64,000 bases of DNA, from NCBI RefSeq assembly GCF_030409605.1, contig NZ_JAUFQG010000004.1, positions 2,777,001-2,841,000 of the forward strand. Reading direction: 5' to 3'. Of this stretch, positions 17,000 to 26,105 are shown piece after piece. Made by a program: the position numbers and the translations under genes. Positions within the stretch are counted from its first letter, which is position 1, and each line of letters starts with the position of its first letter. The notes under the pieces are model-generated. The model searched no databases, was not told where the DNA came from, and saw nothing but the letters and a program-made list of their open reading frames with translations. This DNA comes from Simiduia curdlanivorans. Its GTDB lineage: Bacteria; Pseudomonadota; Gammaproteobacteria; Pseudomonadales; Cellvibrionaceae.

Positions 17000-18115
17000 A
17001 TGGAAAGTTTTTTAGCAGCTGTTAGCAGTCTAGTGTCCAGTGAAAGCGCTTGGATGGTTCAGGTGTTTTCCATCGTTATTATTACGCTACTGGTTGCATT
17101 TGTGGTGCGGCGTGTGTTGCGAAAGCTGGTGCGATTAGCCGGTGCCACGAAAAGTGTATGGGACGACGCATTGTATCTATCGGCGCAAAAACCGCTCGAA
17201 TGGGTGTTCTGGCTGGTGGGTTTAAGTTGGGCTGCCGAAATAGTGCAGAACACCTCTGATTCCGATATTTTTGATTTGGTTGCACCGGTGCGCGAGGCCG
17301 GCATTATTGTGCTGTTAACGTGGTTTGTGGTCGGCTTTATCAAGCGCGCCGAGCACAATTTAATGGACCCTGAGTTCATGGATGCCCCGGTCGACGAAAC
17401 CACCGTTATGGCGCTGGGTAAGTTGCTGCGGCTCTCGGTAATCATCACGGCGGTTCTAGTCGGCCTGCAGACCTTTGGCTATAGCATCTCTGGCGTGCTT
17501 GCATTTGGCGGCATTGGTGGTATTGCTGTAGGCTTTGCCGCTAAAGATTTGTTGGCCAATTTTTTCGGCGGCTTAATGATCTATTTAGATAGGCCTTTCG
17601 CCGTCGGTGACTGGGTCAGATCACCGGATAAAACCATTGAGGGTACGGTTGAGCATATTGGCTGGCGTTTAACCCGTATTCGCACCTTTGATAAGCGCCC
17701 GCTTTATGTCCCCAACGCCGTATTTACTCAAATTGCGGTAGAAAACCCGTCCAGAATGTTGAACCGCCGCATCTATGAAACGGTGGGTATTCGCTATGAC
17801 GATGCCGACCACATGGATGCTATTGTCAGAGATGTAGAGGCGATGTTGCGTGCGCACCCCGATATTGATACCAACCAAACCCTAATCGTTAATTTCAATA
17901 CTTTCGCGCCGTCCTCACTTGATTTCTTTATTTATACCTTTACCAAAACCATCAATTGGGTAGAGTTCCATAAAATAAAACAGGATATCCTACTGAAAGT
18001 TTTAGAGATTGTTCGCGCCCACGGCGCTCAGTGCGCTTTCCCAACCACGACCTTACATGTGCCAGAAACAGTTGCCTGTGAGCTAAGGTCTGATGCGGGC
18101 GCGCAAGCTAAGTGA
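17000..18115 (+). CDS. MscS-family mechanosensitive ion channel
   Basis: An inner-membrane protein of 371 residues with four or five hydrophobic segments (about 20-37, 70-88, 98-115, 142-160 and the pore helix). The pore-lining TM3 and adjacent beta domain are characteristic: SGVLAFGGIGGIAVGFAAKDLLANFFGGLMIYLDRPFAVGDWV, followed by GTVEHIGWRLTRIRTFDKRPLYVPNA. These channels open on membrane tension in hypo-osmotic shock. The extra N-terminal helices suggest a YnaI-like medium variant rather than minimal MscS. Its TGA overlaps the GTG of the next gene by four bases, implying coupled translation. Confidence 0.9.
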   Translation: MESFLAAVSSLVSSESAWMVQVFSIVIITLLVAFVVRRVLRKLVRLAGATKSVWDDALYLSAQKPLEWVFWLVGLSWAAEIVQNTSDSDIFDLVAPVREAGIIVLLTWFVVGFIKRAEHNLMDPEFMDAPVDETTVMALGKLLRLSVIITAVLVGLQTFGYSISGVLAFGGIGGIAVGFAAKDLLANFFGGLMIYLDRPFAVGDWVRSPDKTIEGTVEHIGWRLTRIRTFDKRPLYVPNAVFTQIAVENPSRMLNRRIYETVGIRYDDADHMDAIVRDVEAMLRAHPDIDTNQTLIVNFNTFAPSSLDFFIYTFTKTINWVEFHKIKQDILLKVLEIVRAHGAQCAFPTTTLHVPETVACELRSDAGAQAK

Positions 18116-18663
18116 GTGCAGACGTTGTTCCAGAGAAAGCGATGTTGCTGGTTGATCAAGCGGCACTTGAGTGTGCATTGACGCGCTTGGCGGATGAGCT
18201 TAATGCCAGCTTCAATCACGCAGCAGACGCAGTTGTCGTTTTAACGGTGATGAATGGCGCCATGGTATTTGCGGGCCAACTGATTCCCAAACTTCAATTC
18301 CCCGTTATCTGTGATTATTTACATGCGACCCGTTACGATAGCGCCAATAAAACCGGTGAGTTGAGCTGGAAAGTCCGGCCATCGGTGCAATTGTTTGGCC
18401 GTACTGTCATCGTGCTCGATGATATTCTCGATCAGGGTGTTACCTGTGCAGCCATCAAAGCTTTTTGTGAAGCCGCGGGTGCTGCGCAGGTGACCTTCGT
18501 CGTGATGGTGGCTAAGCCCAGTGGGTGCAGACGCGTCAGTTTCGAGGCGGATTTTGTGGGTTTACCCATTCCCGATCATTTTGTTTTCGGAATGGGTATG
18601 GATTATTCCGGCCTGTATCGTAATTTGCCCGCCATTTATTTCATGCCTAAGGAAGAGTTTTAG
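18112..18663 (+). CDS. Hypoxanthine-guanine phosphoribosyltransferase family protein
   Basis: A 183-residue type I phosphoribosyltransferase that would convert hypoxanthine or guanine plus PRPP to the nucleotide. The PRPP-binding motif is VIVLDDILDQGVTCAA (about 100-115), with the two acidic residues and the Asp-x-Gly turn. LTVMNGAMVFAGQL (about 43-56) is the N-terminal flexible-loop strand. The GTG start overlaps the end of the channel gene by four bases, and the phosphorylase gene follows after one base. Physical coupling to an enzyme that liberates a purine base supports a salvage role: the phosphorylase makes the base and this enzyme recaptures it. Confidence 0.87.
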   Translation: MSADVVPEKAMLLVDQAALECALTRLADELNASFNHAADAVVVLTVMNGAMVFAGQLIPKLQFPVICDYLHATRYDSANKTGELSWKVRPSVQLFGRTVIVLDDILDQGVTCAAIKAFCEAAGAAQVTFVVMVAKPSGCRRVSFEADFVGLPIPDHFVFGMGMDYSGLYRNLPAIYFMPKEEF

Positions 18664-18664
18664 T

Positions 18665-19387
18665 ATGTTGGCGGTCATTGGCGGCAGTGGTTGGGAGACC
18701 TGGTCAAGCTTTCAGGCCAGCCGCGACATGTCAGTCGATACCCCTTATGGTGCGACCAGCGCTGTTATTCAGCTTGGTACTATTAACCATCAGCCCGTTG
18801 CATTTTTGTCCCGTCATGGCCCAGCCCATAATCTTGCACCGCACCAAATTAACTATCGAGCCAACATATGGGCTTTAAAAGCGCTGGGAGTTACGCGCAT
18901 CTTGGCGATAAATGCGGTAGGTGGGATACATGCGTCCATGGGCCCCGAAGCGCTAATTGTGCCCGACCAGATCATTGATTATACCTGGGGTAGGGCGCAC
19001 AGTTTTTGGTCTGACCAGGTAATGCATGTGGATTTTTCCAAGCCATTTGAGGGTGCTTTGCGTCGCCAGCTGGTCGCACTTTCGCAAAGTCGCCGGCTGG
19101 GGTTGATCGATTTTGGTGTTTATGGCTGCACTCAAGGGCCGAGGTTGGAAAGCGCCGCCGAGATTCAGCGCTTGAAACGCGATGGTTGTGATTTGGTGGG
19201 TATGACCGCTATGCCGGAAGCGAGTTTGGCGCGCGAGTTAAACGTGGATTATGCCAGTTTGTGTATTTCGGTGAACTGGGCTGCGGGGCTGAGTGAACAA
19301 TGTATTACGATGGATGCTATTTTCGCCATATTGAATGAAACTCGGCCAATGGTTCAAGGCCTCATTGAGGGCTTAGCGGCGGATTAA
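18665..19387 (+). CDS. mtnP: S-methyl-5'-thioinosine/thioadenosine phosphorylase
   Basis: A 240-residue purine nucleoside phosphorylase of the MTAP family. Start ATG 18665 follows an AAGGAAG ribosome binding site; the frame extends upstream inside the previous gene without meaning. Motifs: IGGSGW at the N-terminus, FLSRHGPAHNLAPHQINYRAN (phosphate and ribose binding), NAVGGI, and YGCTQGPRLESAAEI with GMTAMPEA near residue 180. In MTAP the base pocket uses Asp residues in a later VTDYD segment; here it reads SVNWAAG, the pattern I associate with Pseudomonas methylthioinosine phosphorylase. I therefore favour methylthioinosine as the substrate, with moderate confidence, as part of polyamine-derived methylthioadenosine recycling. 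Confidence 0.85.
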   Translation: MLAVIGGSGWETWSSFQASRDMSVDTPYGATSAVIQLGTINHQPVAFLSRHGPAHNLAPHQINYRANIWALKALGVTRILAINAVGGIHASMGPEALIVPDQIIDYTWGRAHSFWSDQVMHVDFSKPFEGALRRQLVALSQSRRLGLIDFGVYGCTQGPRLESAAEIQRLKRDGCDLVGMTAMPEASLARELNVDYASLCISVNWAAGLSEQCITMDAIFAILNETRPMVQGLIEGLAAD

Positions 19388-19429
19388 GGTTGAAATCGCT
19401 GGCTTACGCTAAAAATCGACAATTATTTC

Positions 19430-19458
19430 TTTACAGCGCTTTCATAATCGCTTAAATA
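19430..19458 (+). promoter_or_regulatory. Candidate promoter of the cold-shock gene
   Basis: TTTACA at 19430-19435 and TAAATA at 19453-19458, 17 bases apart. The predicted leader is roughly 113 bases before the ATG at 19578, long enough for the structured 5' leader that cold-shock mRNAs often have. Confidence 0.55.
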
Positions 19459-19577
19459 TAGGGGTTGCAATCGTGGGCCTAGGGGAGGTTGGCGGTTGAT
19501 TGAGGCTCGGTGCTGACTAATAGCGAGAGCCTAGCGCAGCAAGTAATACACAAATAACAATAATGAGGTTGTACAAC

Positions 19578-19790
19578 ATGTCTGATCGTGAAGTTGGGGT
19601 TGTTAAATGGTTTAACAACGCCAGAGGTTATGGTTTTATTTCGTTCGGTGAAAAGCAAGAGGACGTGTTTGTTCACTACCGCAATATTCGAGGTGAGGGT
19701 TATCGCTCGCTGGCAGAAGGTCAAAATGTCGAATTCGAATTGTTGACTGGCGAAAAGGGCATGCAGGCTGAAGATGTCGTCTGTGTCTAA
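19578..19790 (+). CDS. Cold-shock domain protein (CspA/CspD family)
   Basis: A 70-residue single cold-shock domain. The RNP1-like motif is VKWFNNARGYGFI and RNP2 is DVFVHY, which bind single-stranded RNA or DNA. The ATG at 19578 has a GAGG nine bases upstream. The arginine-rich loop (NIRGEGYRSLAEGQ) and lack of the usual SAI box make it resemble CspD, a stationary-phase inhibitor of replication, more than CspA. A strong intrinsic terminator follows within 15 bases. Confidence 0.9.
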   Translation: MSDREVGVVKWFNNARGYGFISFGEKQEDVFVHYRNIRGEGYRSLAEGQNVEFELLTGEKGMQAEDVVCV

Positions 19791-19804
19791 GTCGCACTAA
19801 AAAA

Positions 19805-19830
19805 ACACCGGCTCAGGCCGGTGTTTTTTT
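19805..19830 (+). terminator. Intrinsic terminator after the cold-shock gene
   Basis: A perfect 8-base stem ACACCGGC/GCCGGTGT with loop TCAG, followed by a run of T. The A-rich 5' flank means it could also act for the convergent transcript. Confidence 0.92.
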
Positions 19831-19858
19831 ATGGCTATTAAATTTCTTAGGGGTTCGG

Positions 19859-20809
19859 TTAGTTATTTGCTGGCGCGCCGTCGTAGGGAATAACGGTAAT
19901 TAGAATGCCAATTTTTGGATGGTCAATATAGTGGACTTCGCCACTGCGCATGCGCCGAGTCTGTATTAAGGTCGCAAGGTTGGTGACAATAAACGACTTG
20001 TCCAGTATGTTTTGATAGGTGGTGTCTATGACATCATATTGATGCCATAGGTCTTGCTTGGATTTATCTAACCCGGCATTTAAATTAATTTGCGCGTCGG
20101 CTATTTGGCTTTCATTGCCGCTTGGCGGTGTGGGCACCATGGGCCATTCTTGTTGCTCTTGGCCGACGTTGTTGGCAAATTCGGAAAACCAAATATTGGT
20201 GTGCACGTGGATATAACGCGATACGCCGAATTTTATCGTGCCTGCTAGCTCTTGCTCGTTTTCGAAATGATTTCCACCGGCCAGAATAATAGCCGCGGCC
20301 TGCTCTGGGTCGACCAGCGGTTGACGCCAAGCTTCGTGAAACAATATGCGCTGGCGATTTCTTCGCTCGAGAGCACCGACGGTTTCGTTGAGGTTACGCA
20401 GTTCTACAGGTAATTTTACAAAAGCTTGTGTCTGCAATATTTCGTTAATCATCTCCGGGCTGAGCGGCTCCTCACCGGCGAGCGCTACATCGGTATTGGC
20501 GTTGTTATCGGCCTCTTGGCTGGCTACTGAATCCAGCTGGCCTGCTAGGTTAGCGCTGTGTTTACTTAGGCTTGCTTCTTCAACACTTTGAAGCTGTTGC
20601 GTGTGCTCGCCGTAGCTGAGTGTAATATCTTTGCGAAAGGTTTCTTGGCTGGCGGCTAATTGCGCATTTTCAGGTTGGGTAAAAACCGCGACTTCAACTT
20701 GATACCATTTGCCTTCAGCGTTTTGCTGTGCAAGTGCCAACGAGGTTAGCGCAGAACAGGCTATGAAAAGCGCGCTGTGGCGCAGGTAGGTGGTAAGGTT
20801 TGCTAACAT
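19859..20809 (-). CDS. CsiV-like secreted protein
   Basis: A 316-residue exported protein. The ATG at 20809 follows an AAAGG sequence and starts a signal peptide (hydrophobic SALFIACSALTSLALAQQ, about residues 11-28). The mature start (EGKWYQVEVAVFTQ) and the C-terminal repeat of strands (GVSRYIHVHTNIWF, MRSGEVHYIDHPKIGILITVIPYD) match the family annotated as peptidoglycan-binding CsiV, in which the Vibrio member stimulates cytochrome or division functions; that functional link is weak. Its position next to mfd is the same in pseudomonads. A longer ORF from 20848 is possible but lacks a binding site. Confidence 0.75.
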   Translation of the reverse strand: MLANLTTYLRHSALFIACSALTSLALAQQNAEGKWYQVEVAVFTQPENAQLAASQETFRKDITLSYGEHTQQLQSVEEASLSKHSANLAGQLDSVASQEADNNANTDVALAGEEPLSPEMINEILQTQAFVKLPVELRNLNETVGALERRNRQRILFHEAWRQPLVDPEQAAAIILAGGNHFENEQELAGTIKFGVSRYIHVHTNIWFSEFANNVGQEQQEWPMVPTPPSGNESQIADAQINLNAGLDKSKQDLWHQYDVIDTTYQNILDKSFIVTNLATLIQTRRMRSGEVHYIDHPKIGILITVIPYDGAPANN

Positions 20810-20882
20810 ATTGAAGCCTTTTGTTGCTTGCGCTAGATGTATTCGCAATGGCTAATGCCATCAATTAGTCGCTGTACGCGTG

Positions 20883-23800
20883 TCAGTTTGGTCTATGAGA
20901 CGGCACTAAACTGGCCATTAACTGCTCTGTTGTACTTAATCTCTGCTCGCTGGTTTCCATATCATGCAAGAATTTGAAGCTGCTGGCGCCTGCGAGTTGG
21001 TATTTTTGTGGTTGAGTTTGCACCATTTTAATGATGCTAAGTGGGTCCACATTGGGCTCCTTGGCAAACTCCAGTTTTCCACCATTGGGGCCGGCTTCTA
21101 CTTTAAGTATGCCTAAATTCTCCGCCTTAAGTTTGATGCTCGTGGTTCTAAACAGGTTCTTTATTGGATCTGGTAGCAAGCCAAATCTGTCGATCATTTC
21201 CACTTGCAGCTCTCTCAGCGCTTGGTCGTCACTGGCGTTGGCAATGCGTTTATACATTATCAGCCGGGTGTGTACATCGGGCAAATAGTCGTCTGGGATG
21301 AGGGCGGGAATGCGAAGATTGACTTCCACTGCAGTGCCAAGTGGGGCATCTAGGTCGGGTTGTTGGCCCGATTGGATGGCCTTAACGGCGCGGTTGAGCA
21401 TATCCATATACATGCTAAAGCCTACGGCCTCAATTTGACCACTTTGTTCATCGCCGAGTAGTTCACCGGTGCCGCGAATTTCCATGTCGTGCGTTGCAAG
21501 GGTGAAGCCGGCGCCTAAGGTATCCGCTTGGCCGATCGCTTCCAAGCGTTTTATCGCATCCTTGGTTAAGCTTTTCGGGTTCGGTGTCATCAAGTAGGCG
21601 TAGGCTTGATGGTGCGATCGGCCGACGCGGCCGCGCAGTTGATGCAATTGCGCTAAGCCGAATTTATCGGCCCGATCAATAATGATGGTGTTGGCGCTGG
21701 GTACGTCGATCCCGGTTTCGATGATGGTGGTGGCAACCAGCAAATTGAAGCGGCGGTGATAAAAATCTGCCATGACCTTTTCGAGGTCGCGTTCGCGCAT
21801 CTGTCCGTGGCCAATACCGATGCGGGCTTCTGGCACTAAAGCTTGTAAATCCCGGGCGACTTTCTCGATACTTTTGACTTCATTGTGGACGTAATACACC
21901 TGACCGCCGCGCAATAGTTCGCGCAAAATAGCTTCTTTGGTCAAGGCTTCATCGGACGGGCGAATGAAGGTTTTAATGGATAGTCGCTTTGACGGCGGCG
22001 TGGCAATAATGGAGAGGTCGCGTATGCCGGCCATGCTCATGTTGAGTGTGCGCGGTATCGGTGTCGCCGTTAGGGTTAGAATATCTACTTCCGAGCGAAT
22101 GGATTTTAACGCTTCTTTTTGTCGAACTCCGAAGCGGTGCTCTTCGTCGATAATGAGTAAGCCAAGGGCTTTGTAATTGAAGTCCGGCTGCAGCAATTTG
22201 TGGGTGCCAACAATAATATCCACCTTGCCGTCTTTCAGCTTATCGGCAATGGCGTCGATTTCCTTGCCGGATTTAAAGCGCGAAACAACTTCAATATTAA
22301 CAGGCCAATCGGCGAAGCGATCTTTAAAGCTCTCGTAGTGTTGTTGCGCCAGTAGTGTTGTTGGCACCAGCATGGCAACTTGTTTACCACTTTGAACCGC
22401 AATGAAAGCCGCGCGCATAGCCACTTCCGTTTTGCCAAAACCTACATCGCCACACACCAATCTATCCATGGGTGTTTTGGCCAGCATGTCTTTGCGCACG
22501 TTGTTGATGGCCTGTTCTTGGTCGGGTGTTTCCTCAAACGGGAATGAGGCCGAGAAGGCCTCGTAGGCTTGGCCTGGGTCTTTAAAGGCAAAACCTTTAC
22601 GGGCGGCCCGGCGGGCGTAAATATCGAGCAGTTCGGCTGCCGTATCGCGTACTTTTTCGGCTGCCTTGCGCTTGGCCTTTTCCCAAACGTCGCTACCGAG
22701 TTTGTGTAGCGGGGCTAGGTTTTCTTCGGCGCCGGAATAGCGGCTGATGAGGTGTAGGCTAGCAACCGGGACGTAGAGTTTCGCTTGGTTGGCATAGTTG
22801 AGCTGTAAAAATTCTTGCGTTTGCCCGTCCAAATCGATGGTGGTTAAGCCTTGGTAGCGGCCAACACCGTGGTCGATATGCACCACCGGTGAGCCAATGC
22901 TTAGTTCGGTGAGATTCTTAAAAGCGAGGTCGCTGTCTTGGCTGGTCTTTCTGCGCCGCCGTTGCTGTACGCGTTCACCGAACAGTTGGCTCTCGGTGAT
23001 GATGGCGAGGTTGGGCGAGGTGAGTTGCATGCCTCTATCTAACGCCGCCACGGTGATGTTAAGTTGTTCGCCGCTGCCGAGAAATTCTGACCAGTTGTCG
23101 CAACTGCTGGGTGATATATCAATTTTGCGCAACAGTTCTTGCAGTATTTCTCGTCGCCCGGCTGACTCAACAGCGAACAATACCTTAGTGGGCTTGTCGC
23201 GCAGGTAATTGCTTAAGGCGAGGAGTGGTGTTTCAGCTTTTGCGTCCACCGGCACGGCGGGTGGGGCAATGGCCGGTAAGGCATTGGTGTCGCCTGTGCC
23301 TAACTCGGTGCGCGGCAGGCTGTTAATTTTATTAAATAGCTCGTTCGTGGGCAGAAAAATTTCGTTCGGCGCCAGCAGCGGGCGCTCTGGGTCTACTTTT
23401 CTGCTCTCGTAGCGGCTCGAGACTTCTCGCCAAAACCGATCGGCGAGCGGATTTAAACCGTCGAAGGTAATGAGTCGCGTGTGAGACGGCAGGTAATCAA
23501 ATAATGTGGCGCACTGTTCAAAGAATAGCGGCAAATAATATTCGATACCCGAGGGCGCTATGCCGTCGCATATGTCGCGATAAACGGGGCAGGCTTTATG
23601 GTCGACATCAAAGCGCTCGTGCCAGCGCACGCGAAATTCACTGATGGCGGCCTTGGTGAAGGGGAATTCCCGCGCTGGCAGCAGCTCAATACTCTCCACT
23701 TGAGCTTCGGTGCGCTGTGTCTCCGGGTCGAAGGTGCGCAGGCTTTCGATTTCGTCGTCGAATAGATCGATGCGCAGGGGCCATTCGCTGCCGGCAGGGT

Positions 23801-24335
23801 AGACATCCATGAGCGAGCCGCGAATGGCAAATTCACCGTGCTCGAACACTGTGTCTACGCGATGGTAACCGGTGGCCTCCAGTAACCGCGCTTGTTCATT
23901 CAGGTCGAATCGTTGGCCCTTTTTCAGTATCAGGGTGTTGCCGCTGACAAAAGATTGCGGCGGTAGCCGGTACATCAGGGTGGTGAGCGGCGCAACTAAG
24001 ATGCTTTTAACGGCGGTGGGAAGCCGGTAGAGCGCGCGCATGCGCTCGGAGACGATATCTTGGTGCGGGCTGAAGGTGTCGTAGGGTAGGGTTTCCCAGT
24101 CTGGCAACGAGAGTACTTGGCTGTCTGCCTCGCAGAAGAATGTGAGCTCGTCGTGAAGTTGGTGCGCGCTGGCGGAATCGGGAGTGATCACGACGATAAG
24201 GCCGGGGTGTTGTTTTGCCGCTAAGGCAATCGACAGTGCCGTTGCCGCACCGGGCAGGTTGCCCCAGCGTTGGTTGAATTTTGTTGAGTCAGAAAGGCTA
24301 GGGGTTAGCCCCCTTAGTGCATTCGCAATATCCAT
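20883..24335 (-). CDS. mfd: Transcription-repair coupling factor Mfd
   Basis: Mfd displaces RNA polymerase stalled at DNA lesions and recruits UvrA. The 1150-residue product shows the UvrB-like N-terminal module (LPDWETLPYDTFSPHQDIVSERMRAL), the RNAP-interaction domain (SPVVHIDHGVGRYQGL near residue 490), the RecG-like superfamily 2 translocase with Walker A GDVGFGKTEVAMRAAF (about 630), DEEH box (IDEEHRFGVRQKE), motif III LTATPIPRTL, motif VI QLRGRVGRS, and the C-terminal D7 domain. ATG at 24335 is preferred over a TTG nine bases upstream. A terminator-like hairpin lies about 50 bases upstream in the leader. Confidence 0.97.
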   Translation of the reverse strand: MDIANALRGLTPSLSDSTKFNQRWGNLPGAATALSIALAAKQHPGLIVVITPDSASAHQLHDELTFFCEADSQVLSLPDWETLPYDTFSPHQDIVSERMRALYRLPTAVKSILVAPLTTLMYRLPPQSFVSGNTLILKKGQRFDLNEQARLLEATGYHRVDTVFEHGEFAIRGSLMDVYPAGSEWPLRIDLFDDEIESLRTFDPETQRTEAQVESIELLPAREFPFTKAAISEFRVRWHERFDVDHKACPVYRDICDGIAPSGIEYYLPLFFEQCATLFDYLPSHTRLITFDGLNPLADRFWREVSSRYESRKVDPERPLLAPNEIFLPTNELFNKINSLPRTELGTGDTNALPAIAPPAVPVDAKAETPLLALSNYLRDKPTKVLFAVESAGRREILQELLRKIDISPSSCDNWSEFLGSGEQLNITVAALDRGMQLTSPNLAIITESQLFGERVQQRRRRKTSQDSDLAFKNLTELSIGSPVVHIDHGVGRYQGLTTIDLDGQTQEFLQLNYANQAKLYVPVASLHLISRYSGAEENLAPLHKLGSDVWEKAKRKAAEKVRDTAAELLDIYARRAARKGFAFKDPGQAYEAFSASFPFEETPDQEQAINNVRKDMLAKTPMDRLVCGDVGFGKTEVAMRAAFIAVQSGKQVAMLVPTTLLAQQHYESFKDRFADWPVNIEVVSRFKSGKEIDAIADKLKDGKVDIIVGTHKLLQPDFNYKALGLLIIDEEHRFGVRQKEALKSIRSEVDILTLTATPIPRTLNMSMAGIRDLSIIATPPSKRLSIKTFIRPSDEALTKEAILRELLRGGQVYYVHNEVKSIEKVARDLQALVPEARIGIGHGQMRERDLEKVMADFYHRRFNLLVATTIIETGIDVPSANTIIIDRADKFGLAQLHQLRGRVGRSHHQAYAYLMTPNPKSLTKDAIKRLEAIGQADTLGAGFTLATHDMEIRGTGELLGDEQSGQIEAVGFSMYMDMLNRAVKAIQSGQQPDLDAPLGTAVEVNLRIPALIPDDYLPDVHTRLIMYKRIANASDDQALRELQVEMIDRFGLLPDPIKNLFRTTSIKLKAENLGILKVEAGPNGGKLEFAKEPNVDPLSIIKMVQTQPQKYQLAGASSFKFLHDMETSEQRLSTTEQLMASLVPSHRPN

Positions 24336-24382
24336 GGACACCAAAGATTCAATGGCCCATTGGTTGGGCTGTGAGGCGACAA

Positions 24383-24405
24383 AAAGCCGCTATTGTAGCG
24401 GCTTT
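24383..24405 (-). terminator. Terminator-like hairpin in the mfd leader
   Basis: A perfect 10-base inverted repeat AAAGCCGCTA/TAGCGGCTTT with a 3-base loop. Read on the minus strand it ends in five T residues, like an intrinsic terminator, and lies about 48 bases before the mfd start codon. No gene upstream on that strand needs it, so it could be a leader attenuator or the end of a short unannotated transcript. Confidence 0.6.
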
Positions 24406-24615
24406 GTTGCGCTCTGGCAGCCCCGGATTGGGAATAGTGGTTATAGGGGGTAATTCTCGCGCTGAATCTTGCGCGCCTAAGGGCAAGACAGGATAATGGC
24501 CGGCCTCTATTAATAGAGATAAGTGATTTTATTAAGCTTGCCAAAAGAGCCGGCGAAACGGTGTGGTGTTGTCCATACTGAAACTTTACTTAGACTTTAT
24601 AAAAGGTGCATATCC

Positions 24616-26067
24616 GTGAATCGTCCTAAGCCCGTTGATTTCTTCAAGGACTGGAAAGAGCGTGAAGCGCTCGCCGAGGCCATGATCCCCATGGTTGGCA
24701 AGCTCAATCGCGAACAGAATGTTGGTATTTACATCTACGGCCGCCCGCTGGTGAATAGCTCTGTTATCGACATTATGAAGACCCATCGTTTTGTCCGTCA
24801 GGTTGAGGAAAACGAGCTTTCTGAGTTTGAAACCTTCCCCATATTAAAAGCCATCTGCAGCCTCGATTTGGGCCGTGCCCATATCGATATTGGCCAGCTG
24901 ACCGTGAAGTACATGCGCGACTCGCGCGGCCTGTCGGTGGATGATTTTGTCATCAGCGAATTAAAAAACGCCATCGGCTCAGAATTTAAACCGCTGCCTC
25001 AGTGTCAGGACGTAGTGCTCTATGGTTTTGGTCGTATCGGTCGCCTAGTGGCCCGTCTGCTGGTCGAGAAGGCCGGAAGTGGCGATGTGCTGCGTTTGCG
25101 CGCTATCGTAGTGCGCAAGAGTGGCTTATCCAATGATCTGGAAAAGCGGGCATCGCTTTTGCGTCGCGACTCCATTCACGGTCAGTTCAAAGGCACCATT
25201 CGCGTCGATGAAGAAACCCAAAGCTTGGTTTGTAACGGCAATGTCATCAAGATGATCTATGCCAACAGCCCGTCTGAGGTGGATTACACCGCTTATGGTA
25301 TCAATAACGCCCTGATCGTAGATAACACCGGTGTCTGGCGCGACGAGGCCGGCTTAAGCCAGCATTTGAAATCCAAGGGCGCGGCTAAGGTCATGCTGAC
25401 CGCGCCCGGTAAAGGCGATATTAAGAATATCGTTTACGGTATTAATAACAGCGCCATCACGCCGGAAGATACGATTGTATCGGCGGCTTCCTGCACCACC
25501 AATGCCATTGTGCCGGTGCTGAAAGCGGTAATGGATAAGTACGGCGTACAGCACGGCCATGTGGAAACGGTTCACTCCTACACTAACGATCAAAATTTGA
25601 TCGATAACTTCCACAAGGGTGAGCGCCGCGGTCGCAGTGCGCCGTTGAATATGGTGTTGACCGAGACCGGCGCGGCAAAGGCCGTTGCTAAAGCCTTACC
25701 GAGTTTGGCGGGCAAGTTAACCGGTAATGCGATTCGTGTGCCTACGCCGAACGTGTCTATGGCTATTCTGAACTTAGTGCTCGATAAAGAAGTTACTAAG
25801 GACGAGCTGAATCACTACATGCGCGAAGTCGCCTTGCACTCGCCGCTGCAGCAGCAAATCGATTACACCAATTCCACAGAAGTGGTTTCGACGGATTTTG
25901 TTGGCTCGCGCCACGCCTGTGTTTTCGATGGTGTGGCAACTATTGCCGATGGCAAGAATGTGGTGCTTTACTGCTGGTACGATAACGAATTTGGTTATAG
26001 CTGCCAGGTGGTGCGCTGTTTAGAGGATATGGCGGGTGTTAAGTACGATATCTATCCAAAGCTCTAA
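24616..26067 (+). CDS. gap: Glyceraldehyde-3-phosphate dehydrogenase, long form
   Basis: A 483-residue GAPDH with an N-terminal extension of about 130 residues preceding the Rossmann domain, a form typical of pseudomonads and marine gammaproteobacteria. The nucleotide-binding motif is GFGRIGRLVARLL (about residue 138), the catalytic Cys is in SAASCTTNA (about 295), and HSYTNDQ and the C-terminal WYDNEFGYSCQV are conserved. It oxidises glyceraldehyde 3-phosphate to 1,3-bisphosphoglycerate; the long form may have a gluconeogenic role, which I cannot verify. The GTG at 24616 with an AGGTG upstream gives the usual N-terminus. It ends at a strong terminator. Confidence 0.93.
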   Translation: MNRPKPVDFFKDWKEREALAEAMIPMVGKLNREQNVGIYIYGRPLVNSSVIDIMKTHRFVRQVEENELSEFETFPILKAICSLDLGRAHIDIGQLTVKYMRDSRGLSVDDFVISELKNAIGSEFKPLPQCQDVVLYGFGRIGRLVARLLVEKAGSGDVLRLRAIVVRKSGLSNDLEKRASLLRRDSIHGQFKGTIRVDEETQSLVCNGNVIKMIYANSPSEVDYTAYGINNALIVDNTGVWRDEAGLSQHLKSKGAAKVMLTAPGKGDIKNIVYGINNSAITPEDTIVSAASCTTNAIVPVLKAVMDKYGVQHGHVETVHSYTNDQNLIDNFHKGERRGRSAPLNMVLTETGAAKAVAKALPSLAGKLTGNAIRVPTPNVSMAILNLVLDKEVTKDELNHYMREVALHSPLQQQIDYTNSTEVVSTDFVGSRHACVFDGVATIADGKNVVLYCWYDNEFGYSCQVVRCLEDMAGVKYDIYPKL

Positions 26068-26078
26068 GTGCTAAGTGA

Positions 26079-26105
26079 AAATCCCGCCCAGGCGGGATTT
26101 TTTTT
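26079..26105 (+). terminator. Intrinsic terminator after gap
   Basis: A perfect 10-base stem AAATCCCGCC/GGCGGGATTT with a minimal loop, followed by an eight-T tract. Confidence 0.9.

Noticed and set aside
24523..24615. Longer N-terminus for GAPDH from an upstream start
   Set aside because: The extra residues are not family-like, while the GTG at 24616 follows AGGTG and starts the known long-form N-terminus.
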